Shown piece after piece: positions 8,287 to 16,684 of a stretch of 36,007 bases of DNA. The translations under genes and the position numbers were made by a program. The notes under the pieces were generated by a model that saw nothing but the letters and a program-made list of their open reading frames with translations, searched no databases and was not told the DNA's origin. The stretch comes from Clostridium rectalis. GTDB taxonomy: Bacteria > Bacillota > Clostridia > Clostridiales > Clostridiaceae. The DNA is taken from positions 1-36,007 of the forward strand of contig NZ_UYZZ01000015.1 of the NCBI RefSeq assembly GCF_900626095.1. The letters are read 5' to 3'. Each line of letters begins with the position of its first letter. The first letter of the stretch is position 1.

Positions 8287-8315
8287 TTGACAAACATAAA
8301 ACAATTTGATAATAT
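8287..8315 (+). promoter_or_regulatory. Sigma-70-type promoter P1 upstream of the KOW-protein gene
   Basis: Perfect -35 TTGACA, a 17-base spacer and -10 TAATAT. The spacer reads AACATAAAACAATTTGA and is nearly identical to that of the promoters at 22294, 24994 and 31476, which is unusual because spacers normally vary. A dyad (TAAGATAA with TTATCTTA) begins 8 bases after the -10 box. Confidence 0.8.
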
Positions 8316-8322
8316 ATAAATA

Positions 8323-8357
8323 TAAGATAAACGCATTGATTTGTAGGGATTATCTTA
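8323..8357 (+). promoter_or_regulatory. Dyad at the predicted start of the P1 transcript
   Basis: TAAGATAA (8323-8330) and TTATCTTA (8350-8357) form an 8-bp perfect inverted repeat around a 19-base loop. It covers the expected transcription start of promoter P1 and could be a 5'-terminal RNA stem-loop or a DNA operator. Similar promoter-proximal dyads occur at 22324, 27075 and 31506. Confidence 0.5.
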
Positions 8358-8383
8358 AAAAATATTTACAAATACAAAACAAT

Positions 8384-8412
8384 TTGACAAGATTAAAATA
8401 ACATGATATACT
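8384..8412 (+). promoter_or_regulatory. Sigma-70-type promoter P2 upstream of the KOW-protein gene
   Basis: Perfect TTGACA, a 17-base spacer, and TATACT as -10. It overlaps another copy of the recurrent motif (AATACAAAACAATTTGA, 8370-8386), so that the end of the motif forms the -35 box here. Together with P1 it gives tandem promoters about 100 bases apart, firing toward the gene starting at 8466. Confidence 0.75.
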
Positions 8413-8465
8413 AAAATAGTAAGATAAATGAAAACAATAATTAATTAAATGGAGGGATTTAAATA

Positions 8466-9122
8466 ATGAACTTTTTAGATGAAATACTTAAAGAAATGGT
8501 AAAAGAATGTGAAAAAGAAAGGAATGATCATCAAGAGAAGTTAAAAGAGAAAAAAGATATAAAGGAACAAGTAAAACAAAATAAGATTAACAATGCTTTT
8601 CGTATTGATTTAAGTGATATGAAAAACAAAGTTAATAAACAAGATAGTAAAAATACAAACTATCAAAATATATTAGATAAAAAAGAAAAGAATATAGATA
8701 ATAGAAAAGATTTGAAAAAAGGAGATATAGTAAGAATAATAAAAGGAGAATATAAGGGTATAACTAAAGAATGTGAGTTCTTAGAATATTGCAAAGGAAT
8801 GGACAAGATGTTATTAAAATTAGATGAATTAAATCCTTTGTATGTTAACCCAGAAGATATAGAATTAGTTAGAAAAGCAATTACTCAATATGATATAAAA
8901 TATAGTAAACCATTAAGTGATATAGCATCAATGGTAATTATAGATGATACGGTAGTAAAAAATAGATATGATGAAAAGCTAAATTTACTTGTACAAACAG
9001 AAGATAAGATAAAAATATATTGTAATGATAAAATTAACATAATGTCATTTTATCATATAGTAAATAATTTAAATCAGAAAGCAAAGGAAAATATTAAAAT
9101 AATAAAATGTTGGGAGGAATAA
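8466..9122 (+). CDS. KOW/SH3-like domain protein with N-terminal coiled coil, 218 aa
   Basis: Residues 1-75 are highly charged and helical (KEMVKECEKERNDHQEKLKE), likely a coiled coil or flexible tether. Around residues 81-110 there is a KOW-like signature: LKKGDIVRIIKGEYKGITKECEFLE. It continues to LYVNPEDIELV, as in small SH3-fold nucleic-acid-binding domains such as NusG and ribosomal L24. The last 80 residues are mixed alpha/beta without a recognised motif. The gene is expressed from the tandem promoters upstream and has a good SD (GGAGG). A role in transcription elongation or antitermination would fit the KOW fold but is only an inference. Confidence 0.6.
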   Translation: MNFLDEILKEMVKECEKERNDHQEKLKEKKDIKEQVKQNKINNAFRIDLSDMKNKVNKQDSKNTNYQNILDKKEKNIDNRKDLKKGDIVRIIKGEYKGITKECEFLEYCKGMDKMLLKLDELNPLYVNPEDIELVRKAITQYDIKYSKPLSDIASMVIIDDTVVKNRYDEKLNLLVQTEDKIKIYCNDKINIMSFYHIVNNLNQKAKENIKIIKCWEE

Positions 9123-9123
9123 G

Positions 9124-9200
9124 ATGTTAGATTTAGAAGCTAAGGGTTTACTACGTATTTCCCAAACAATGATTTAATAAATGTACAGCTAGATAAATAG
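9124..9200 (+). pseudogene. Tiny ORF with a possible frameshift, 17 or about 25 codons
   Basis: A strong SD (GGGAGG) precedes the ATG. The direct reading MLDLEAKGLLRISQTMI ends at 9177. If one base is added near 9155, the sequence would instead continue as YFPNNDLINVQLDK and end at the TAG at 9198-9200, which looks more like natural protein. Whether this is a functional micropeptide or a damaged gene cannot be told from sequence alone. Confidence 0.3.
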
Positions 9201-9245
9201 TAAACTAATATAAAATAATTTAATATAATATTAAGGGTGGTATGA

Positions 9246-9782
9246 ATGGTTATATCAAATGGTATGCTCGAAATGGATATTGAAGACTTGTTAATTACGG
9301 ATAAACAAAAAAATAAATATAAAATTAGATACGCTAAAAACAACAAATGTGTAATTTCAGACATTAAAAATAAAATAATAAAAGTTACTACTTGGGATGA
9401 AATAAAAAGAGTGTGTAGTAATACAATAGAAAATACAAGAGATATGGACGTAAAACGACAATTGGAAGAAATGTATATTATTAAAGAGGAGCATTTTATT
9501 AAAGAAAGTGGAATTGTTACCTTATCAAATACACCATTAGAAGATAGTAATATTTATATAGAATTTGATGACTGTGATAAGATATTACAAATAAAATATG
9601 ATAAGGAAAAAGAAGTAATGTTTATGCCAAATGAATATGAAAATTATAAAAAACCAGTTTATTGTACTTACAAAATTAAAGATTGGGTAGATGTAGTTGA
9701 AATAAAAGCAGACGATTGTAATGGAATATCATTAGAAGATATTAGAGGAGAAGATGCAGAAGGGTGGTGCGTTACATATTAA
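9246..9782 (+). CDS. Hypothetical phage protein, 178 aa
   Basis: SD GGGTGG lies 5 bases before the ATG. The copy of the recurrent motif just upstream (9208-9226) ends in TAATATAATA, a good -10 candidate. The protein is soluble, acidic at the C-terminus (DDCNGISLEDIRGEDAEGW) and rich in short charged beta strands. No domain is recognised. An alternative ATG at 9242 in another frame reads MNGYIKWYARNGY before a stop, so the extreme N-terminus is uncertain and could hide a further frameshift. Confidence 0.6.
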   Translation: MVISNGMLEMDIEDLLITDKQKNKYKIRYAKNNKCVISDIKNKIIKVTTWDEIKRVCSNTIENTRDMDVKRQLEEMYIIKEEHFIKESGIVTLSNTPLEDSNIYIEFDDCDKILQIKYDKEKEVMFMPNEYENYKKPVYCTYKIKDWVDVVEIKADDCNGISLEDIRGEDAEGWCVTY

Positions 9783-10103
9783 AATTTCAAGAGGTATAAT
9801 AAAACCAATAAAAAGAAATAATTCCCCACCTTGTAAATAAAGGCTCATATAATGAACTAGAATGATAAAAAGTTGTAAAAAATTACACAATTTTAAAATT
9901 TGAGTAAATCGACTATTTCTGACTAAAATACAAAAGATGAAATACTACAACCGTTGATATAACTAGGTTGTAAATACGAAATAATTTAATAAAGCATGAA
10001 TTTTATCCAAACTTAATTTATAGACAAAATTAAAAATTAACATAAATCAAATATAAAATAATTCAATAATGATATTTTTAAAATTGAAAGGGGAAATATA
10101 CAT
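9783..10103. other. 321-base intergenic regulatory region before the SSB-like gene
   Basis: No gene longer than 13 codons is seen. The stretch contains an inverted repeat TACAACC (9946-9952) with GGTTGTA (9966-9972), and two copies of the recurrent motif (about 9975-9994 and 10051-10070) before the SD of the next gene. A TCTGACTAAAATACAAAA segment resembles ATGACTAAAATTACAAAA in the other long intergenic gap (near 23110). It is probably a promoter/operator region controlling the replication block. Confidence 0.5.
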
Positions 10104-11336
10104 ATGGCAAAAGAAACACAATTAAACAAACTTAAAAAGGGTGCATCAACTTTCAACCTAATAGGAGAGGCTAAAATAAAAGATTTTACATTTAAATTAG
10201 ATATAGAAAGTCAAAAATCAGATTGGTTATATAATCAAATGAATTTAGGAATAGATTGTGGAGAAAATGGCATAATATATGCTGATATGATGGGTGGATA
10301 TGGTACAGAAAGACAAAATCAATTGTATGTGCATGGTATAAAAGAAAATGAAAATGGAAGAAAACAGGATGATTTTCAAACTAAATTTACAATAGATTGG
10401 GAAGATAGATTTGATGAAGAAGTATTAAAGACCATAGGAGATATGTGTTTTATAACTGTAGGAATTGAAAAAGATGAAAATGGTAAAACAGTATATAAAA
10501 AATTCTTATCTGAATATGATGCTATTCAATACATAAAAGATAATTTAAAAGATGGAACAATAGTTAATGTAAAAGGAAATCTTACATATTCTTTATATAA
10601 TGATACTGTTCAGGCACAAAAGAAAATAACAAGTATTTGTTTATCAAAGGCAGAGCAAACCCAATTTAAAGCAACTTTTACTCAGATGTTGTTATTAGAT
10701 AAAGACAGCGTAGGAAAAGTGGATAAAGAAACTTTAACTATTCCTATATATGCAAAGGTTTTAGATTATGTGAAAGAATTTGATAAAGAAATAGTTAAAA
10801 CGACATTACCTTTAGCAAAAACTTTTAATATAAAAGTTACTAAAGAAGATGCAGATAAAGTTAAAAAACTGTTAAAATTCTTCAAAGCAAAACCTAAAAC
10901 AATAACATCTTTGGTTGTAGATGGGGTATTTTCAAGAGGAGAAGTTAATACAACTGAAGTAACTGAAGATGACATACCAAATGATATAAAAGATTTAATA
11001 GAATTAGGATATGTTGATAAAGAAGAAGTTTTAAATAAGATAGCTTTAGCTAATGGCGGAGGAAATAAACCAGAACAAATGATAATTATATCTCCACATA
11101 TAAAGATGGTGGGAGATGAGGTTAAAACACCTACTATTGAAAGAATTATTGAAGCATATACAGAAGATGATTTAAATATAGCATTAATTTTACAAACTTT
11201 AAATATTGAGAAAAAGTCAGAAGATGTTAATACTGAGGAAGATATTGACAAAGAGGATGTTATTAATAAAGCTATTGAAAAAATAGAAGATGATTCAGAT
11301 GATGATAACGATGATAATTGGTTAAAAAACCTATAA
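10104..11336 (+). CDS. OB-fold single-stranded-DNA-binding-like protein, 410 aa
   Basis: The N-terminal 200 residues look like a beta-rich DNA-binding region, with an OB-like segment near residues 150-177 (DGTIVNVKGNLTYSLYNDTV). The C-terminus is a long acidic tail (EDDSDDDNDDNWLKNL), the hallmark by which SSB-type proteins recruit partners. The gene lies directly before a Sak4-like recombinase, a pairing known for phage SSB-like proteins. I infer that it coats single-stranded DNA at the fork. Homology to bacterial Ssb is not evident, so it belongs to a phage-specific family. Strong SD (AAAGGGGAA). A 191-residue minus-strand frame over the acidic tail is a low-complexity shadow. Confidence 0.6.
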   Translation: MAKETQLNKLKKGASTFNLIGEAKIKDFTFKLDIESQKSDWLYNQMNLGIDCGENGIIYADMMGGYGTERQNQLYVHGIKENENGRKQDDFQTKFTIDWEDRFDEEVLKTIGDMCFITVGIEKDENGKTVYKKFLSEYDAIQYIKDNLKDGTIVNVKGNLTYSLYNDTVQAQKKITSICLSKAEQTQFKATFTQMLLLDKDSVGKVDKETLTIPIYAKVLDYVKEFDKEIVKTTLPLAKTFNIKVTKEDADKVKKLLKFFKAKPKTITSLVVDGVFSRGEVNTTEVTEDDIPNDIKDLIELGYVDKEEVLNKIALANGGGNKPEQMIIISPHIKMVGDEVKTPTIERIIEAYTEDDLNIALILQTLNIEKKSEDVNTEEDIDKEDVINKAIEKIEDDSDDDNDDNWLKNL

Positions 11337-11373
11337 TACATATTTTAGTTAATAAGAATTAAACTTAAAAATT

Positions 11374-11401
11374 AATATAGAGAGACTAATCTCTCTATAT
11401 T
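11374..11401 (+). terminator. Perfect 12-bp hairpin after the SSB-like gene
   Basis: AATATAGAGAGA (11374-11385), loop CTAA, then TCTCTCTATATT (11390-11401). There is no T tract behind it on the + strand. It is directly followed by a recurrent AATAATTTAATAAA motif. It may be an mRNA-stabilising or processing hairpin, or a weak terminator, rather than a canonical intrinsic terminator. Confidence 0.5.
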
Positions 11402-11441
11402 AAAAATAATTTAATAAAATTTGAAGGGTGGAATTTACATA

Positions 11442-12404
11442 ATGGGATTATTTAAAAAGGTATCAGAAGTAAAGTCAGGAATAAAGGTTTTAGGATATGG
11501 AACAACAGGTACAGGGAAAACATTGTTTGCATTGTCATTTCCACAAAGTTGTGCAATAGATGCTGAAGATGGTATGGCATTTTATAAAGGAAAATATCCA
11601 AATTTGAAGTACATATTAAATTCTACTTCAGCAGATGAAGTAGAAGAGGCTTTGGATGAAATCACAGACGATGAAGATATGATTAAAGATATAAATACTT
11701 TTATCATTGATAGTGAAACAAAAATTTATGAAAATATGCAACATTCAGCATTAAATGTAGCAGAAAGAAGAGCTAGAAATAAAGGTCAACTTGTAGACGA
11801 TGCTAATATATCACAAAGAGAATGGGGAAAAATCAAATTAATAAATAAAAGGATTCAATCAACTAAAATTATGTTATGTAGTAAGGGTATTAACGTAGTA
11901 TCAATTGCACAAGAAAAAGATATAAAAGAAAAAAAAGGTGAGAATTGGGTAGTAGTGGGACATGCTCCAGATACAGCAAAAGGTTTTGAATATGATTATG
12001 ATATAGTATTAAGATTTTTTACAGAAATAGATGCTAAATCTAATGAAGAGGTATTTAAAGCAGAAATAATAAAAGATAGAACTCAAAAATATAAAAAAGG
12101 AGATATAATAGCAAATCCTTCTTATGATAATTGGAAAGATATAGTAGAGAAAAAATCAGAATTAGATGAAAATATAATAGATTTTAAAAAGGATATTGAA
12201 AAAGATGAAAATAAAATGAAAACAGAATCAGAAGAAATTTCAGAAATGATAGAAACATTTAAAAAATATATGAAAGAATTAAATAAAGAAAAACAAAAAG
12301 AAGTAGCTATAAAAGCAAAAGAATTAAAAATAGAAAATCCTTTAAAATGTGATAATAAAGGTAGTTTAAAAGAATTAATAGATTACATAAAAACATTAGT
12401 ATAA
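11442..12404 (+). CDS. Sak4-like RecA-fold ATPase (phage single-strand annealing/recombination), 320 aa
   Basis: RecA-fold ATPase of the AAA_24/Sak4 type. Walker A is GYGTTGTGKT (residues 18-27). Walker B is DINTFIIDSETKIYE (about 83-97). VVSIAQEKDIKEKKGENW is the expected sensor region. The C-terminal 90 residues form a charged helical extension (KKDIEKDENKMKTESEEI, then NIKELNKEKQKE-like repeats). Sak4 proteins promote strand annealing and are usually encoded next to SSB-like proteins, as here. The ATG at 11442 with SD GGGTGG is preferred over an in-frame TTG 21 bases upstream, which overlaps that SD. Confidence 0.8.
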   Translation: MGLFKKVSEVKSGIKVLGYGTTGTGKTLFALSFPQSCAIDAEDGMAFYKGKYPNLKYILNSTSADEVEEALDEITDDEDMIKDINTFIIDSETKIYENMQHSALNVAERRARNKGQLVDDANISQREWGKIKLINKRIQSTKIMLCSKGINVVSIAQEKDIKEKKGENWVVVGHAPDTAKGFEYDYDIVLRFFTEIDAKSNEEVFKAEIIKDRTQKYKKGDIIANPSYDNWKDIVEKKSELDENIIDFKKDIEKDENKMKTESEEISEMIETFKKYMKELNKEKQKEVAIKAKELKIENPLKCDNKGSLKELIDYIKTLV

Positions 12405-12407
12405 CAA

Positions 12408-12433
12408 ATAGAGGAAGTATATTCTTCCTCTAT
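12408..12433 (+). terminator. Hairpin terminator candidate after the Sak4-like gene
   Basis: ATAGAGGAAG (12408-12417), a 6-base loop and CTTCCTCTAT (12424-12433) form a perfect 10-bp stem followed by GTTTT. The short T run suggests partial termination or 3'-end protection, lowering expression of downstream replication genes relative to the SSB-like and Sak4-like proteins. Confidence 0.55.
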
Positions 12434-12466
12434 GTTTTAAAAATTTAACAAGGGGTTGAATCTAAG

Positions 12467-12922
12467 TTGACTAATAAAACTAAAAACATAGAACATGAAA
12501 AATTTTTAGAGTTATGTGAATATGTAAAAAACGAAATATTGGAATTACCTAAAGAATGTAAATTTCCTAAGTTTTTAGCGTTAAGATTAAGGGGTTTACA
12601 TGAGGGTAAATTTATGGCGAATAATAAAATAAAACCTATGGCAAGTTATGATTATGAAATTATTCTTTTAACTTTTAAAATTAACAAGTTTGATATGTTA
12701 GTAAAATTAAGACAAAGAGATTTGTTTAAAACGGAGAAACATAGAATTAATTATATGATGGCTATTGTTGAAGGAAAAATAAATGATGTGGTATTAAAAG
12801 TCAAAAGTAGCAAAAAAGCAAAAGAACATACTTTAAATGTAAATATAAATGATACTTTGGCAGCCGAATATGAACCTAAAACTAAGCAAATGAATAATAA
12901 TTTGTTAAATAACCTATGGTAA
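12467..12922 (+). CDS. Hypothetical protein in the replication operon, 151 aa
   Basis: TTG start behind SD AAGGGG. The protein is basic in the middle (FLALRLRGLHEGKFMANNK) with a likely helical N-terminus and a polar C-terminus (NINDTLAAEYEPKTKQMNN). It has no recognised motif. Its place between the Sak4-like ATPase and the DnaB-type helicase, 16 bases before the latter, suggests a replication accessory role such as helicase loading, but nothing in the sequence proves it. Confidence 0.6.
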   Translation: MTNKTKNIEHEKFLELCEYVKNEILELPKECKFPKFLALRLRGLHEGKFMANNKIKPMASYDYEIILLTFKINKFDMLVKLRQRDLFKTEKHRINYMMAIVEGKINDVVLKVKSSKKAKEHTLNVNINDTLAAEYEPKTKQMNNNLLNNLW

Positions 12923-12938
12923 AAGAGGTGATACTTGT

Positions 12939-14432
12939 TTGACTAAAATAAAAAAGAATGAATTAAACGATTCAGAATTAGAAGCAATAAAAAAAGTAAA
13001 AGAATATAAATTAGCATGTGAAGCTAATATAGTAGCAATTTTATGGAAACAACCAGATTTATATTTAACATACGACAATCTAACATTAGAAAGCTTTTTA
13101 CATAATGAATGGAAGGTTTATTGGCAAATTGGACATGATATTATGGTTAAAGAGGATAAACCTAATTTAGATGAAATAACAGTTAATTTATTTTTAGAAA
13201 AACATTTAAAATTAAAAGATAAATATGATGAATATGGTGGATTTCAAACAATAACATTAGCAACTAAATATATTCAAGTAGAAAACATAGATGGATATAT
13301 AAAAGAATTAAATAAATGGAATACGGTAATTAAATTAATAAAAATGAAATTCCCTGTATCTCATAGACTAAAAGAGTTTGTAGATATGTCAGCAGAAAAT
13401 ATTTATGATGAATATGAAGCTATTTTAAATCATATTTTCATAAATGTTGAAGGAGATGATATTACTTATGATATTTCAGATGGAATAGATGAATTAATAG
13501 ATGAATTAGATAAAGGTTCGGCTGTAGGATTACCATTATATAATGCTGATTTATTGAATAAAGAAACAGGAGGAAATTTAGTAGGAAATATAACTTTAAC
13601 AGGTGGAGTATCTGGAGCAGGTAAAACAACAATGACTAGGAACGTTGTATTGCCATCAATATTAAAATATGACGAAATAATAGTAATAATGATTAATGAA
13701 GAAGGTAAGAAAAAGTGGCAAAGAGAAATGTTAATTTGGGTAGCGAATAATATTTATAAAAAAGATGTTCAAAAATATAAACTAAGAGATGGGAAATATG
13801 ATGATGACTTTAAAGATTTTTTAAAAAACAAATGTGCAAAATGGATAAAAGATCATAAAAAACAGATAATTTTAAAACCATTTAATAGTTATACTACAGA
13901 TAAAGCAATAAAATGTATTAAAAAATATGCACATATGGGAGTTAAGTATTTTATATTAGATACATATAAAACAGATTCCAATGTAGGCGGAGGAGATAGT
14001 GCATTTTGGTTAAATATGCAACAGAATATGGTAAAAATATATGATGTTATTAAACCAGAAGTGCTGAATTTACATATATGGATAACATTTCAGTTATCAA
14101 AAAGTAGTGCAAAACAAAGGTTTTATAGTCAAGACAATATAGGAATGGCTAAGAATATAGTTGATGTAGCTTCAACTTGTATTATGATTAGAGGTTTATT
14201 TGAAGATGAGTATAAGGGGGGAAAGCATGAATTGAAAGTATTTAAATTAAGTGGTAAAAATGGAAAAACTAAAATTCCTGTAGAATTAGATAAAAATAAA
14301 CATTATCAAATTTTGTTCATTGTTAAGAATAGAGAAGGTAGTACAAATGATTATCAGATTGTAGTAGAACATGATTTGAGTAGAAATACATATAAAGAAA
14401 TTGGAATAACAAATGTACCTGTAGATTTTTAA
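12939..14432 (+). CDS. DnaB-type replicative helicase, 497 aa
   Basis: Hexameric fork helicase with a RecA-like motor. The N-terminal domain has the DnaB-N pattern (ACEANIVAILWKQPDLYLTYD... LESFLHNEWKVYWQIGHDIM). The motor has Walker A GGVSGAGKTT (222-231), followed by EIIVIMINEEGKKKWQREM, which resembles the H1a region (usually SLEM) with an acid. Walker B is VKYFILDTYKTDSN (about 336-349). WITFQLSKSSAKQRFYSQDNIGMA matches the region of the loop and sensor. TTG start behind SD AGAGGTGAT. It is followed by the primase gene, the usual partner. Confidence 0.85.
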   Translation: MTKIKKNELNDSELEAIKKVKEYKLACEANIVAILWKQPDLYLTYDNLTLESFLHNEWKVYWQIGHDIMVKEDKPNLDEITVNLFLEKHLKLKDKYDEYGGFQTITLATKYIQVENIDGYIKELNKWNTVIKLIKMKFPVSHRLKEFVDMSAENIYDEYEAILNHIFINVEGDDITYDISDGIDELIDELDKGSAVGLPLYNADLLNKETGGNLVGNITLTGGVSGAGKTTMTRNVVLPSILKYDEIIVIMINEEGKKKWQREMLIWVANNIYKKDVQKYKLRDGKYDDDFKDFLKNKCAKWIKDHKKQIILKPFNSYTTDKAIKCIKKYAHMGVKYFILDTYKTDSNVGGGDSAFWLNMQQNMVKIYDVIKPEVLNLHIWITFQLSKSSAKQRFYSQDNIGMAKNIVDVASTCIMIRGLFEDEYKGGKHELKVFKLSGKNGKTKIPVELDKNKHYQILFIVKNREGSTNDYQIVVEHDLSRNTYKEIGITNVPVDF

Positions 14433-14457
14433 TTGATGGGAGGGTAGGTGAACTCCA

Positions 14458-15477
14458 ATTAAAACATATGAGCTTAAACAATATATAATAGAAAATAATA
14501 AATTAGAAGAAGTTTTAGAAGCTATTGGATGTCATGGAATTAGACCTTATACAAAAGAATATAGATGTGGTTTGCCTAACCATAAAAATACTACATCTAT
14601 AGCCATAAAAAGACATAATTTAAAGGTAAAAATTTTTACTAAAGAAAAGGATGTACAAGGTGATATTTTTACTTTAGTAATGCATATAAAAGATATAGAT
14701 TTTCCTCAAGCAAATAAAGAATTACATAAGATTTTAGGTTTAAAATTTACATTTAGTATAAAGGAAAAGAAAGAAGAAAAAAAAGATATATTAAAAATAT
14801 TTAAAAAAGCAAAAGATAATCATATATCTTATGAAGATGAAAAAATAGAGATTTATCATAACGATTTTTGTAGAGAATTTATTGATTTGCCTTATATTGG
14901 TTGGATAAAAGAAGGAATTATGCCTTATACTCAAAAAAGATTTAATATAGGATACAGTAAAGAAAGGAATAGAGTAGTTATACCTCATAGATTATGGTGT
15001 GGAAATAAAAATGATTATGTAGGAGTAATGGGTAGAACATTAATTAAAAATTATGATATCTTGGATATTCCTAAATATTTTCCATTAATAGCTTTTCCTA
15101 AAAGCATGAATTTATATGGGTTACAAGAAAATTATGAATATATTCAAAAATCAGGTAAAGTAATTGTTTTTGAAGCAGAAAAATCTGTACTGAAATTAGA
15201 TTCTTTATTATGTCGATGGGGAGTAGCATTAGGAGGTCATGAACTAAGCGATGAACAAATTAAGATATTATTATCTTTAGATGTAGAAATTATATTTGCT
15301 ATGGATAATGATATGAGTGAACACTTGTCGATAGATATGTGTAATAGAGTTAAACAATTTAGAAAAACAAGTTATATATATGACAAATGGGGATTATTAG
15401 AAAAAAAAGATAGTCCAATTGATAAAGGAATGAAAATTTTTCAATCTTTATTAAAACATAGAATCAAACTAATCTAA
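14458..15477 (+). CDS. DnaG-type primase, 339 aa, apparent ATT start
   Basis: Makes RNA primers for the phage fork. A zinc site is visible at Cys25-His26, Cys37 and His42 (GCHGIRPYTKEYRCGLPNH), and the TOPRIM catalytic domain has Glu239 (VIVFEAEKS) and Asp283-Asn-Asp285 (AMDNDMS). The zinc region lies upstream of the first usable TTG (14572), so the gene must start earlier. The frame opens after a TGA at 14449-14451. The only codon properly placed behind the SD (TAGGTGA) is ATT, giving M(ATT)KTYELKQYIIENNKLEEVL. A normal annotation starting at TTG would cut the zinc finger in half. It lacks the long C-terminal helicase-binding domain of bacterial DnaG (about 600 aa). Confidence 0.8.
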   Translation: MKTYELKQYIIENNKLEEVLEAIGCHGIRPYTKEYRCGLPNHKNTTSIAIKRHNLKVKIFTKEKDVQGDIFTLVMHIKDIDFPQANKELHKILGLKFTFSIKEKKEEKKDILKIFKKAKDNHISYEDEKIEIYHNDFCREFIDLPYIGWIKEGIMPYTQKRFNIGYSKERNRVVIPHRLWCGNKNDYVGVMGRTLIKNYDILDIPKYFPLIAFPKSMNLYGLQENYEYIQKSGKVIVFEAEKSVLKLDSLLCRWGVALGGHELSDEQIKILLSLDVEIIFAMDNDMSEHLSIDMCNRVKQFRKTSYIYDKWGLLEKKDSPIDKGMKIFQSLLKHRIKLI

Positions 15478-15490
15478 AAGGTGGGGTTAA

Positions 15491-16639
15491 ATGAGAAAAA
15501 CAAAACAAGAATTGGAGAATATAAAGAAAAAACATAATGTAAAAACATTATGGTCATGGTCAAAATATAATTCATATAAAACAGACCCTTATGGATGGTA
15601 TTTAAAATACATAAAACACGAACCCGAAACAAAATCCTCTATTTATGGAGCCAGTGGAGGCATTTGCCATGATATTATTGAAAATTTTTATTTAGGCAAA
15701 ATCAAATATGAAGATATGATAAAAGAATATGAGTTAAAATTATTTGAAATGAATGTTGCAGGTTTGAAATACAATAGAAAAGATGAAAAAGCTAATGAAA
15801 AAATAGCTAATAGATATGAAGATTGTATTAGATTGTTTTATCAACAACATATTCCTATTAAAACAAAAGTAATAACAGAACAATTTGTAACAATAAAAGT
15901 TAGTAATAATATTTTTCAAGGATATATAGACTTCATACATAAAGATGAAAATGGAAATTTTGTTATTACAGATTGGAAGACATCAACTATTTATGTTGGT
16001 AAAAAAATAGATAAAGAAAAAGGACAGTTGGTATTATATGCACAAAGTCTAATACAAAAGGGAGTTCCTTTAGAAAAAATAAAAATTAGATGGAATTTTC
16101 TTAAATATTGTAAACTTACATATACCTTGGCAGGAAAAGATAAAGTAACGAAAAAAAATAAAATAGCATCTAAAAATGTATTAAGAAATGAATGGGTTAA
16201 ATCAATTGAAAACAATTTAAAAATGTGGTTAACTAAGAGCAAACAATTTAATGAATTTGAAATAGAAGATATGGTTTTAAAAGCTATTATAAATAATAAT
16301 TTAGATAATATGCCAAAAGAAATTCAAGAAAAATATTTCATAGAAGATTGTTATGTTTACATACCTTTAAATAAAGACTCTATTAATGAATTAAATAAAG
16401 ATATAAATGATACAATTGACGAAATTAAATCTAATATCAAAGTTTATAATATAACTCAAAATGATAAAATATGGTGGACTGAAATAGATAAATCTAATGA
16501 GTTTTATTTTACTAATTTATGTGGCTATAGTGCGAAACAACATAAGCCATATAAAGAGTATTTAGATAATATTAATTTGTTTATAAAAGATAAGAAGGAG
16601 AATGATGAAATAGATGATAGTTGGTTAAATGATTTATAA
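15491..16639 (+). CDS. PD-(D/E)XK nuclease, RecB/Cas4-like, 382 aa
   Basis: Contains the RecB-family nuclease motifs in order: GGICHDIIENF (about residues 53-63, the GxxxH motif), GYIDFIH (about 140), VITDWKTS (about 157-164, intact D-x-K) and GQLVLYAQSL (the QxxxY motif). It is therefore expected to cut DNA with divalent metal. No clear four-cysteine iron-sulfur cluster is seen, unlike Cas4. The C-terminus is acidic and helical (DKKENDEIDDSWLNDL), echoing the tail of the SSB-like protein. Good SD (AAAGGTGGGG). Lying between primase and polymerase, it likely serves recombination or DNA processing during replication. Confidence 0.8.
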   Translation: MRKTKQELENIKKKHNVKTLWSWSKYNSYKTDPYGWYLKYIKHEPETKSSIYGASGGICHDIIENFYLGKIKYEDMIKEYELKLFEMNVAGLKYNRKDEKANEKIANRYEDCIRLFYQQHIPIKTKVITEQFVTIKVSNNIFQGYIDFIHKDENGNFVITDWKTSTIYVGKKIDKEKGQLVLYAQSLIQKGVPLEKIKIRWNFLKYCKLTYTLAGKDKVTKKNKIASKNVLRNEWVKSIENNLKMWLTKSKQFNEFEIEDMVLKAIINNNLDNMPKEIQEKYFIEDCYVYIPLNKDSINELNKDINDTIDEIKSNIKVYNITQNDKIWWTEIDKSNEFYFTNLCGYSAKQHKPYKEYLDNINLFIKDKKENDEIDDSWLNDL

Positions 16640-16684
16640 CATATTTTATTAAACACAATTTAATAAAATTAGAAAGGAGAATAT

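Noticed and set aside
9799..9840. 13-codon ATA-start ORF (MKPIKRNNSPPCK) in the long intergenic gap
   Set aside because: An SD-like AAGAGGT is present, but the ORF is too short and has no conservation evidence.
10766..11341. 191-codon open frame on the minus strand over the SSB-like gene
   Set aside because: It is a serine-rich translation of the antisense of an acidic, AT-rich coding region, has no SD and overlaps a clear gene.
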